7,734 nucleotides of DNA from JAZKAD01 sp040389305 (lineage in GTDB: Bacteria > Pseudomonadota > Alphaproteobacteria > Rickettsiales > Rickettsiaceae): positions 1 through 7,734 of the forward strand of contig JAZKAD010000051.1 in the NCBI GenBank assembly GCA_040389305.1. The letters are read 5' to 3'. This document shows positions 1 through 6,269 of this stretch, one piece after another. A program made the position numbers and the translations under genes. Each line of letters starts with the position of its first letter. The stretch's first letter is position 1. The notes under the pieces are model-generated. The model saw nothing but the letters and a program-made list of their open reading frames with translations, made no database searches and had not been told where the DNA came from.

Positions 1-40
1 AAAAAAAGCAAAAAATTAAAAATAACAACAATGAGAGCTT

Positions 41-1102
41 ATGACTGGTTTTTCCAAGAGGCAGAAGTATAAAGCTATCCTTCTTATAATTTATGCAATC
101 GTGGTAGAGTTCTCGTGGGTGAGTAATGCTAATAGTGCCATCTCGAACATGATAGAACCTGTTAAATATTTTGTGGATCATGAATACCAGTTAAAAGACC
201 TGGATAATAAATTGTCTATGTATAAGACTACGAGTTTGATTGGCATTAGTGGTATGGGTAAAACTCAGTTAGCAAGAACATACGTTCAAAGGAATAAGGG
301 CAATTATAAGTTAANNNNNNNNNNGTTTTTTGATGGTAGTGGCGATTTAAATGAAGAATTTATTAGGTTAGCTGGAATAATAAACAAGGAATATTGTCCT
401 AACCATGAGCGTAGTTTACCAGAGAATTATGAAGAATCCAAGAAAGCTGTCCTAGATTTACTTTCCTCGAAAAATGACTGGCTTTTAGTATTTGATAATA
501 TTAAAATCGATCAAAATGATAAGCTGAAAGACATAGTTAATTGGCATCATAATGGTCATGTTATTTTATGCGCACAAGATTCAAGGAATTTACCGCAAGC
601 CATACCAGTGCCGCATCTTTCGGATTTAGATGCCTCAGATTTAACAAAGCATATCTTAAATAACCCAGATCCAGATTTGACAAAGGAGTTGGTGAGGATT
701 TTTAAGGGGTACCCTTTGCTTGTGGCACAGAGCGCAATTTTTTTAAATGACAATAAATACATAACCCCACAAGAATACGCTAACATTTTGCGAGCATCAG
801 ATGACAAAGTAACCGCTCATGTAAGTCTCATACTAGATCAACTTTCTGAGAGCTCAAAAAATTTGCTCTATAAGATAGCTATGATAGATAACCATAGATT
901 TTCTAGAGGTTTACTTGAGGTTATCACGGATAACAAGCAAAGCTTACCGGAAGATATATATAATATTGCAAGATTTGGTTTGGTTATGAATAGTGGGCTT
1001 AATAAAGGCGAAGTNNNNNNNNNNAAAGATCCCTTGAGTAGTACGGTCATTAATGGGCATGCCATTTGGAGTATCGAGCAGGTATTTGGTGATTGCTGGT
1101 AA
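41..1102 (+). CDS. STAND NTPase with NB-ARC domain, N-terminal half of a disrupted NB-ARC/TPR gene
   Basis: This is the ATPase half of a signal-transduction NTPase of the NB-ARC class. Residues 12-30 form a hydrophobic stretch (KAILLIIYAIVVEFSWVSNA) that reads as a signal peptide or membrane anchor. A linker with FVDHEYQLKDLD leads to the P-loop GISGMGKT (68-75), the segment FFDGSGDLNEEF (96-107), the Walker B motif LLVFDN (148-153), the sensor-like HVILCAQDSRN near 172-182, and the GLPL-type motif GYPLLVA (223-229). The gap at 315-324 falls just before FFDG and the one at 1015-1024 falls where the MHD-type motif would be expected. The last 20 or so residues (after about TVINGH) are probably out-of-frame translation, since the conserved continuation lies in the frame of 1053-2234. 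No effector domain other than the hydrophobic N-terminus is visible. The ATG at 41 has only a weak GAGAG upstream, and the window starts just before it, so a further upstream start cannot be excluded. Confidence 0.8.
   Translation: MTGFSKRQKYKAILLIIYAIVVEFSWVSNANSAISNMIEPVKYFVDHEYQLKDLDNKLSMYKTTSLIGISGMGKTQLARTYVQRNKGNYKLXXXXFFDGSGDLNEEFIRLAGIINKEYCPNHERSLPENYEESKKAVLDLLSSKNDWLLVFDNIKIDQNDKLKDIVNWHHNGHVILCAQDSRNLPQAIPVPHLSDLDASDLTKHILNNPDPDLTKELVRIFKGYPLLVAQSAIFLNDNKYITPQEYANILRASDDKVTAHVSLILDQLSESSKNLLYKIAMIDNHRFSRGLLEVITDNKQSLPEDIYNIARFGLVMNSGLNKGEXXXXKDPLSSTVINGHAIWSIEQVFGDCW
315..324. other. Assembly gap (10 N) in the NB-ARC domain
   Basis: The frame on both sides is the same, and conserved NB-ARC sequence resumes with FFDGSGDL. 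The run is probably a fixed-size placeholder. Confidence 0.95.
1015..1024. other. Assembly gap (10 N) before the NB-ARC/TPR break
   Basis: The true length is unknown. The MHD-type end of the NB-ARC domain is not seen on either side, so more than 10 bases are probably missing. Confidence 0.95.
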
Positions 1103-2234
1103 TGAGACTTTGCTGACTAATATGGAAGAGTTGCTCAGTAATGCTGAAATGTATTATATCGACGTTTATAAAGTGATGGAACTCAGAAAAAACCTTGCTA
1201 ATTTTTATTTAATGAGAAGAAATTATGTGAGTTGTCAAAAAATGGTAGATTGGCTTCTAGTAAAACGCCCATCCTTCTTCCTTCCATTGATGAGTAATAA
1301 GGATAGGGCTATTTATGCCATGTATCTTACTGAGATTGGTATGTATGAGAGTTGGTCAAAATCAAATGAAGCAGGAGCAATGAAATATCTCAAGGAGGCT
1401 GAAGAGGTTGCGCAAAAAGTTTCCGAGTATCCTGAGATGAAATTCACATTATACGCTCAGTTAGCTCAAACATATGTATTTATCGGAGATTTAGAGAATA
1501 CATCAAAAAATATGGAAGCAGTTGAATCAATACTTAAGCAGTATCCTGATGGTGACTTTGATATGGGATTGGTGTGGTACATAAAGGCTAAACTGGAGCT
1601 CATAAGGGGAGATTACAAAAGAGCTCTCGATTGTATCTTAAAGAATATAGAAGTGGAGGCGCATTTACCTCAGGATACTTTCACAGCTCCTACATATATA
1701 ATGCAAGCTGAAATATTGAATTATTTAGGGAAACATGATGAAGCGTATAAAATCAGCGGCAGGCTCTATAAACAAGAAACTGAAATTTTTAAAGAAGATC
1801 ATGAGATACACGCAAGAATTTTAGTACAATTATCAAGAGCTGAACTTGGTATGGGCAACATAAAGCGTGCAGTAGAGTATGTTACCAGCGCCAAGGCAAT
1901 ATATGCAAAGCTAAGTCCTGTAAAGGACATCAGTGCATTGACTGATACAAAGATAGCAGCAGCCTTTGTCACAGAAGGAGATGCACTAGCTTCTCTCGGT
2001 AAAGTAAATGAAGCTGCAGAGGTCTATGCTACTGCTGAAACAATATATTTTAACGCCTATAGAGAAAATATGAAGCTGTTAGATAATATAAGCTACATGT
2101 ATTATAATGCAGCCGTAGCCACGCATTCTCTGAAAGACAAGTTTTGGTATAATAAGTTCAGCAGTAGTCTTTTTGAAAAATTTGACAGAGAACATTTTAG
2201 GAGTATGGCGCTCTTGAAAGCATTTCCAGAGTAA
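1053..2234 (+). CDS. TPR-repeat C-terminal half of the disrupted NB-ARC/TPR protein
   Basis: This frame encodes an almost wholly helical protein with tetratricopeptide-like units. Examples are the stretch AQLAQTYVFIGDLENTSKNM, WYIKAKLELIRGDYKRALDC, AEILNYLGKHDEAYKISGRL, LVQLSRAELGMGNIKRAVEY and EGDALASLGKVNEAAEVYAT, all with the small-G/A-Y spacing of TPR helices. In STAND proteins such repeats form the sensor that binds a ligand or partner. The 1053 ATG has no ribosome site and sits inside the end of the upstream frame, so this is more likely the continuation of the gene at 41 than a separate gene. Extending the frame upstream meets a TGA at 1035-1037, just after the 10-N gap. The residues before the first TPR (MPFGVSSRYLVIAGNETLL and on) look like the NB-ARC to TPR linker. 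The stop at 2234 lies 21 bases before the next gene. Either the gene is a pseudogene or there is an assembly error beside the gap. Confidence 0.72.
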   Translation: MGMPFGVSSRYLVIAGNETLLTNMEELLSNAEMYYIDVYKVMELRKNLANFYLMRRNYVSCQKMVDWLLVKRPSFFLPLMSNKDRAIYAMYLTEIGMYESWSKSNEAGAMKYLKEAEEVAQKVSEYPEMKFTLYAQLAQTYVFIGDLENTSKNMEAVESILKQYPDGDFDMGLVWYIKAKLELIRGDYKRALDCILKNIEVEAHLPQDTFTAPTYIMQAEILNYLGKHDEAYKISGRLYKQETEIFKEDHEIHARILVQLSRAELGMGNIKRAVEYVTSAKAIYAKLSPVKDISALTDTKIAAAFVTEGDALASLGKVNEAAEVYATAETIYFNAYRENMKLLDNISYMYYNAAVATHSLKDKFWYNKFSSSLFEKFDREHFRSMALLKAFPE

Positions 2235-2245
2235 TAACTATTGGT

Positions 2246-2249
2246 AGGG
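2246..2249 (+). promoter_or_regulatory. Ribosome binding site deciding the pip start
   Basis: AGGG lies 6 bases before the ATG at 2256. A longer reading frame could begin at a TTG at 2241, but that codon has no ribosome site in front of it, so the ATG is preferred. Confidence 0.6.
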
Positions 2250-2255
2250 CTCTTT

Positions 2256-3254
2256 ATGACTATTATAACTTCGAAAACTACGCTACAAGCAACAAAAACC
2301 TTGGATCATATACTATTTCCTGCCATAAAACCTATTTATGAAGCTTATATAAAGGTCTCTGAAATCCATTCATTGTGGTATGCAGAATATGGCAACCCGA
2401 AGGGCGTGCCTGTAATCTTGCTTCACGGAGGCCCGGGTGCTGGTATCAGCGAATCCTACATACGCTCTCTTGATCCAGGCTTTTATAGAATAATAGCCTT
2501 TGATCAAAGAGGAGCAAAACGCTCCAAGCCATTTGCTTCACTTGAAGATAATACAACCAAGGCTCTTATTGATGATATAGAAAAAATCCGTAAGCATCTA
2601 AATATAGATAAGTTTCTTGTTTTTGGTGGTTCTTGGGGGTCAACTCTTGCTATGTTGTACGGACAAGCTTATCCGGAGAGGTGCTCAGGCTTTATTTTGC
2701 GGGGCATATTTTGTGCAACTAGGGAGGAGTATAGAATGCTATGGAGCGGAGTGGGGGATATATTTCCGGAAGTATTGGAAGAATTTGTAAATTTCCTGCC
2801 GCCAAGTGAGCGTGATAACATAATAGAATCATACCACAGAAGACTGGTTAATGAAGATCCCAATATCTATTTGCCGGCAGCTGAAAGCTTTATAAAATAT
2901 GATACTACGATAGCCTTTTTGACCAAGGGTTCCATAGAAGTACAAGAAGAATTAGCTGATAGAGAAGTCACAATAGGCATGTCGAAGATATTTGCTCATT
3001 ACTCAGTTAATGATTTTTTCTTGAAACCAAACCAAGTGCTAGAAAACATCAATCTCATAAAGCACTTACCTGCAATTATAGTGCATGGAAGATACGATAT
3101 CATATGCAGGGCGCAAATAGCATATAAGGTACACAAGCTATGGGAGGGTTCTGAGCTTATTTTTGCTGAAGACGCAGGTCATTCTTCTATGGAGCCAACT
3201 ATAGCGTCAGAGCTGGTTTTGGCTAGTGAGAAGATGAAGGGTGTCTTTACGTGA
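2256..3254 (+). CDS. pip: Proline iminopeptidase-family alpha/beta hydrolase (S33)
   Basis: The predicted 332-residue cytoplasmic hydrolase has the family's usual length and no signal peptide. Family members remove N-terminal proline from peptides. Using the ATG at 2256, the oxyanion motif HGGPG is at 57-61, DQRG at 83-86, and the nucleophile elbow GGSWGS at 124-129 (Ser126). The acid is in HGRYD (Asp281) and the base in AGHSS (His309). The cap-domain LRGIF arginine (about Arg149) is present. Two other cap motifs are changed: the usual W-x-x-W-E stretch after AA reads FIKYD, and the usual A-R-I-E-x-H-Y-F reads S-K-I-F-A-H-Y-S. The two glutamates known to hold the free amino group are thus Asp and Phe by hand alignment. 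Specificity may therefore differ from a true prolyl aminopeptidase. It probably shares a transcript with the NB-ARC/TPR gene 21 bases upstream. The end lies 6 bases from the convergent peptidase gene, with no evident terminator between them. Confidence 0.88.
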   Translation: MTIITSKTTLQATKTLDHILFPAIKPIYEAYIKVSEIHSLWYAEYGNPKGVPVILLHGGPGAGISESYIRSLDPGFYRIIAFDQRGAKRSKPFASLEDNTTKALIDDIEKIRKHLNIDKFLVFGGSWGSTLAMLYGQAYPERCSGFILRGIFCATREEYRMLWSGVGDIFPEVLEEFVNFLPPSERDNIIESYHRRLVNEDPNIYLPAAESFIKYDTTIAFLTKGSIEVQEELADREVTIGMSKIFAHYSVNDFFLKPNQVLENINLIKHLPAIIVHGRYDIICRAQIAYKVHKLWEGSELIFAEDAGHSSMEPTIASELVLASEKMKGVFT

Positions 3255-3260
3255 ATATCT

Positions 3261-5400
3261 TCATTTCATACCCCATAGTTTAAAGATAAACGCATAGTCC
3301 TCAGCCTCTTCCTTCAGATAATCAAAACGCCCTGAAGCTCCTCTATGACCGCTGCTCATATTTGTTTTGAGTAATATCCAGTTTTTATCCGTCTTCATAT
3401 CTCGGATTTTGGCTACCCATTTTGCCGGCTCCCAGTAACCTACTCTTGGATCAGAAATTCCAGCAGTTACAAAAAGGGCGGGGTAGTCTTGGCTTTTAAC
3501 GTTATCGTACGGTGAATAGGAGAGAATATAATCAAAGTATTCTGGCTCTTTCGGGTTGCCCCATTCTTTAAATTCGCCGGTAGTAAGAGGTAGTGTTTCA
3601 TCTAGCATCGTGTTTAGTACGTCTACAAATGGCGCGCCGGCAATTGCTGCTTTGTACAACTCCGGGCGTTCGTTAATGACTACTCCAACCAACATTCCTC
3701 CGGCGCTACGTCCATCTATTACAATATTCCCTGCGCTTGTGTATTTTTCTTTGATAAGGTATTCAGAAGCGGCTATAAAATCCTCAAATGTACGTTTTTT
3801 ATTCAAGAATTTTGCCGATTCATACCATTTATAGCCTAAGTCATCTCCACCTCTGATATGAGCTATAGCATAAATAAAGCCACGGTCAGCTAAGGTTATG
3901 GCGCCGTTTCTGAAAGATGGAGGGATACTTATTCCATAAGAGCCATAGCCATAAAGAAGAGCCGGATGAGTGCCATCAGGCTTTATTTTTTTTGAATACA
4001 CAATAGAAATGGGAACCTTCTTTCCATCACGAGTGGGTGCCCATATTCTTTCTGTGGCNNNNNNNNNNGGTTTTGAGGACAGTAAGCCCGTCTTGTGTGA
4101 AATCATAAGAATAAATAGTAGATGGTCTGCCAAGAGAGGAGTAATTTATCCTGATGTCATTTTCTATAAAATTAGTAGAAATGCCTTTAGCCTTATATGC
4201 ACTTTCAGAAAATGAGACGTTGTGTTCAGCGTTGCTTGTAATATCGTGTATGACTATTTGATCAAGGCCTTCGACTTTGTAGTTCAAAATTAGGTAGTTT
4301 TTAGTAAGGCTGAAACTCTTGAGATATTTTGTGTCCTGAGCTGGTATATATTCTTGCCAATTATTATGCGCAGGACTATCTATAGGTGTGCGTACCAAAC
4401 GAAAATTATCATTGTTATCATTGGTAGATATATAAAAATAGTTTTCATGATGGCTGACGACGTATTTTATCTTATCACGTCTATTTGTGACCAGTGTTGG
4501 CTCTACTGTACTCGAATTAACATCAACAAAATGCCACTCGTCACTATCATGGCCTGACTTATTGATAAGTAGATAATTTAAACTCGATGATTCATGTATG
4601 CCAATTTGGTAAAGCTGATTGGGTTCGTGCATCAGAAGCTCATCAACACCTTCGCTACCTAACTCATGGCATAATACCGAGCTAATCCTGCGATCTTTAC
4701 CAACTAATGAATAAACGAAAGCCGGTTTAGACCTATGCCAGACAATATTACCGGCAGTATTATTTANNNNNNNNNNATCAAGTATTACGCCTCTTTTAAT
4801 AGCATTACTTTCTAAGTGACTTTTCTTAGCGATATCTAATATCTTGATGGTGTATTTTTCGTCACCTAAAAAATCGACTGCATATGCCAGTAATTTATGA
4901 TCTGGGGACACTGACATGGCGCCCAGACTTGTAAATTCTTTGTCGCATGCAACAAAATTCATATCAAGGAGGATTTCTTCATTGGCATCCATACTTCCAT
5001 GTTTACGACAAAATATAGGGTAATTTTTATCNNNNNNNNNNNNNNNNNNNNNNNNNNNNNNNNNNNNNNNNNNNNNNNNNNNNNNNNNNNNNNNNNNNNN
5101 NNNNNNNNNNNNNNNAGTACGACTATAATAGTAATAATAATCTTTTTTGATATAAACGGATTGATCGGTTAGCTTAATCCGTCCCTTCAGCTCTTGGAAA
5201 ATCTTCTCGACTAATACTGAATTTTCATCAAAAAAATGCTGGGCAAAGCTATTTTCTTCTTCCAAATACTCTAAAACTCTAGGGTCACCAACAACATCTG
5301 GCCACTTGGGGTCGCGCATCCAAGCGTAATCGTCAAAAAGCTCTATGTCGTTAATCTGAGTCTTATGCTGTAATTTTTGCGCGACAGGAAGTTTAGTCAT
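3261..5400 (-). CDS. ptrB: Oligopeptidase B-like S9A serine peptidase, interrupted by assembly gaps
   Basis: The gene encodes a prolyl-oligopeptidase-family peptidase of about 700 residues; E. coli PtrB is a little under 690. These enzymes cut short peptides in the cytosol. The N-terminus starts PVAQKLQHKTQINDIELFDDY, A-W-M-R-D and continues through the beta-propeller (VSPDHKLLAYAVDFLGDEKY). After the 4059-4068 gap come ATERIWAPTRDG, YGSYGISIPPSF and the catalytic region. The nucleophile Ser is in DGRSAGGM (codon 3705-3707), the Asp in SDPRVGYWEP (3450-3452) and the His in SGHRGASGR (3345-3347). The frame changes across the 4059-4068 gap. Comparison with E. coli PtrB suggests about 33 missing bases there, which would restore the frame, so this is a gap-size artefact rather than a proven frameshift. 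Other gaps lie at 4767-4776 and 5032-5115. The start follows the XRE gene by 26 bases, so the two are probably co-transcribed. Acidic subsite residues known in enterobacterial PtrB are partly absent (see findings). Confidence 0.9.
4059..4068. other. Assembly gap (10 N) in ptrB, undersized
   Basis: The flanks read VLKT and ATERIW. E. coli PtrB has about 11 residues between the matching positions, so about 33 bases are expected. Adding 23 bases restores a single frame. Confidence 0.9.
4767..4776. other. Assembly gap (10 N) in the ptrB propeller
   Basis: The flanks read ILD and NNTAGNIVW in the same frame, so few residues are missing. Confidence 0.95.
5032..5115. other. Assembly gap (84 N) in the ptrB N-terminal region
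   Basis: The flanks read YYYYSRT and DKNYPIFCRK in the same frame. In related enzymes these motifs are nearly adjacent, so 28 residues is more than expected. Confidence 0.95.
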
Positions 5401-5426
5401 TGAATACTCGTAAATGATGCGTTGTC

Positions 5427-5855
5427 TTATCTATTGACAAATTTTTCTTGTAAAATCCATTTGACAAACCTCTTATCTGGTTCAGAGATATTCTTAGATA
5501 TTGAATAATTAAATATTTGCGAGATTATTCCTGCAATATCACAGCAAGTTACCTTTAATTTGAGGTCTTGAGCCTCCTCTATTGTACTACTTAAAACTTT
5601 TTGCATCAATGCAAAGCCTGAATCGTCTAAATAATTTATTTTATCAGAAACTGCGGTATATAAATCATTTAATGTTACGCCGAATACTTCGGCTATGGAT
5701 TGTAATTTTTCTGCAGTGGTAGTTTTGGATTTACCTTTAAGTATATTGTGTAGCGTATTTTTGCTGACACCAGCTCTGCGTTCAACATCTGCTACTTGAT
5801 AACGACCCTTTTCTACCAACTTTTCTAAATTTTTCCTTAGAGCACTTTCTGACAT
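5427..5855 (-). CDS. XRE-family helix-turn-helix transcriptional regulator
   Basis: This 142-residue protein has a Cro/C1-type DNA-binding domain in its first 70 residues. The helix-turn-helix is at about 22-41 (ADVERRAGVSKNTLHNILKG), followed by AEKLQSIAEVFGVTLNDLY, which is the usual fourth and fifth helix pattern. The C-terminal half (about 75-142) is helical and of unknown role, probably dimerisation or ligand sensing; it ends in FVKWILQEKF. The start ATG has AGGA 6 bases upstream. The protein is divergent from the right-hand mobile-element gene, and the AT-rich region between them carries repeated TATAGTA motifs, so autoregulation and repression of the rightward promoter are likely (inference). 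It lies 26 bases before the peptidase gene on the same strand. Small XRE repressors of this type are common in rickettsial mobile elements. Confidence 0.88.
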   Translation of the reverse strand: MSESALRKNLEKLVEKGRYQVADVERRAGVSKNTLHNILKGKSKTTTAEKLQSIAEVFGVTLNDLYTAVSDKINYLDDSGFALMQKVLSSTIEEAQDLKLKVTCCDIAGIISQIFNYSISKNISEPDKRFVKWILQEKFVNR

Positions 5856-5884
5856 ATTTAATCCTACATGAATACTGATGTGCT

Positions 5885-5911
5885 ATTATATCACAAATCC
5901 GCATATGTCCA
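5885..5911 (-). promoter_or_regulatory. Promoter of the XRE regulator, extended -10
   Basis: On the minus strand there is a perfect extended -10, TGATATAAT (hexamer at 5885-5890), preceded after 15 bases by TGGACA (5906-5911). The spacing is short, but the extended TG compensates for it. Transcription would start near 5878, about 23 bases before the regulator's ATG. Confidence 0.6.
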
Positions 5912-5918
5912 TCATAAT

Positions 5919-6019
5919 TATATAGTAAAATCATATATAGTATAAATTTTCAATGAATCTGCAATTATTAGTTGACACTATATACTATAATCATATACAA
6001 TATATAACTATATAGTATA
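5919..6019. repeat. Operator-like TATAGTA repeats in the divergent control region
   Basis: The nonamer TATATAGTA occurs exactly at 5919-5927, 5934-5942 and 6009-6017. The extended form TATAGTATA is at 5936-5944 and 6011-6019 and, inverted, at 5981-5989. AATCATATA occurs at 5929-5937 and 5989-5997, exactly 60 bases apart. The inverted copy lies between the -35 and -10 of the rightward promoter, and another copy lies just past its start site. This is how repressor operators are placed. The likely ligand is the XRE protein encoded alongside (inference). The strong AT bias makes chance similarity a real concern. Confidence 0.5.
5972..6001 (+). promoter_or_regulatory. Rightward sigma70-type promoter for the initiator-TraG gene
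   Basis: A perfect -35 TTGACA (5972-5977) is followed after 18 bases by TACAAT (5996-6001); TATACA at spacing 16 is an alternative. Transcription would start near 6008, giving a leader of about 260 bases before the ATG at 6270. Repeat copies lie in the spacer and at the start site, so the promoter is probably repressed by the neighbouring regulator. Confidence 0.6.
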
Positions 6020-6143
6020 CACCCTCAGTAATATGTTGAGTTTTCTGAAAAAATTATAGCTCATGTAAGTACGAAGTACTATTTACAAGAAAGTGTATTG
6101 TTCATTTTTTTAAGAGACTTAGGATATACGAGGAAGTAGATAA

Positions 6144-6201
6144 ATAAAAAAGCCAGCAAGCGTTCTTTCAGTTTGACGACCGGAGAAAACGTTTGCTGGC
6201 T
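6144..6201 (-). terminator. Inverted repeat with minus-strand T-tract, probable intrinsic terminator
   Basis: The arms AGCCAGCAAGCGTT (6151-6164) and AACGTTTGCTGGCT (6188-6201) are separated by a 23-base loop. On the minus strand the stem is followed directly by TTTTTTATTTA, the signature of an intrinsic terminator, although no protein gene comes from the right on that strand. In plus-strand RNA the 14 pairs are complete with one G-U. In minus-strand RNA that position is an A-C mismatch, leaving a 9-bp GC-rich base. The hairpin sits in the leader of the gene at 6270, 7 bases before a short ORF. It could also be a dispersed palindromic repeat. Confidence 0.55.
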
Positions 6202-6208
6202 ACAAAAA

Positions 6209-6265
6209 ATGATAATCCGTGAAGGATTGAACATCTCTACACAAATGTTTAAAACAAAGGTGTGA
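6209..6265 (+). CDS. Short leader ORF, possibly translationally coupled
   Basis: An 18-codon frame (MIIREGLNISTQMFKTKV) ends with TGA at 6263-6265, 4 bases before the ATG at 6270. The ribosome site of that gene lies inside its last codons. This is the geometry of leader peptides coupled to plasmid rep genes. Its own ATG lacks a clear ribosome site and follows the hairpin at 6151-6201 by 7 bases. The frame stays open upstream to about 6140, with a TTG at 6173 as another possible start. The product is not recognised and the ORF may be fortuitous. Confidence 0.3.
   Translation: MIIREGLNISTQMFKTKV
6256..6262 (+). promoter_or_regulatory. Ribosome binding site of the initiator-TraG gene
   Basis: AAAGGTG lies 7 bases before the ATG at 6270, and an in-frame TAA (6267-6269) directly precedes that ATG, which fixes the start. 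The site overlaps the end of the short leader ORF. Confidence 0.6.
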
Positions 6266-6269
6266 ATAA

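Larger units (their letters stand above)
6144..6263 (-). ncRNA. Possible antisense RNA to the leader of the initiator-like gene
   Basis: A minus-strand transcript of about 120 bases is suggested by a candidate promoter (-35 TTGCGG at 6293-6298, N17, -10 TATCAT at 6270-6275) and the terminator-like hairpin at 6151-6201. It would be fully complementary to the leader, including the 18-codon ORF and the ribosome site of the downstream gene. The arrangement resembles counter-transcribed RNAs that limit plasmid replication proteins. It rests on pattern only; no sequence match to a known RNA family is claimed. Confidence 0.3.

Noticed and set aside
3255..3260. Bidirectional terminator between the convergent pip and ptrB genes
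   Set aside because: The six-base space and its flanks show no stem with T-tract.
3556..3834. Plus-strand open frame opposite the peptidase catalytic domain
   Set aside because: The minus strand holds the full catalytic motifs here, so this is a shadow frame.
5880..6030. AT-rich repeat region as a replication origin with iterons
   Set aside because: The repeats are few, irregular in spacing and orientation, and overlap promoters; operators explain them better. An origin cannot be excluded.
6068..6080. Small inverted repeat AGTAC-GAA-GTACT in the leader, with another (AATCC-GTGAA-GGATT) at 6214-6228
   Set aside because: The 5-bp stems are too short to support a specific regulatory role alone; no T-tract follows either.
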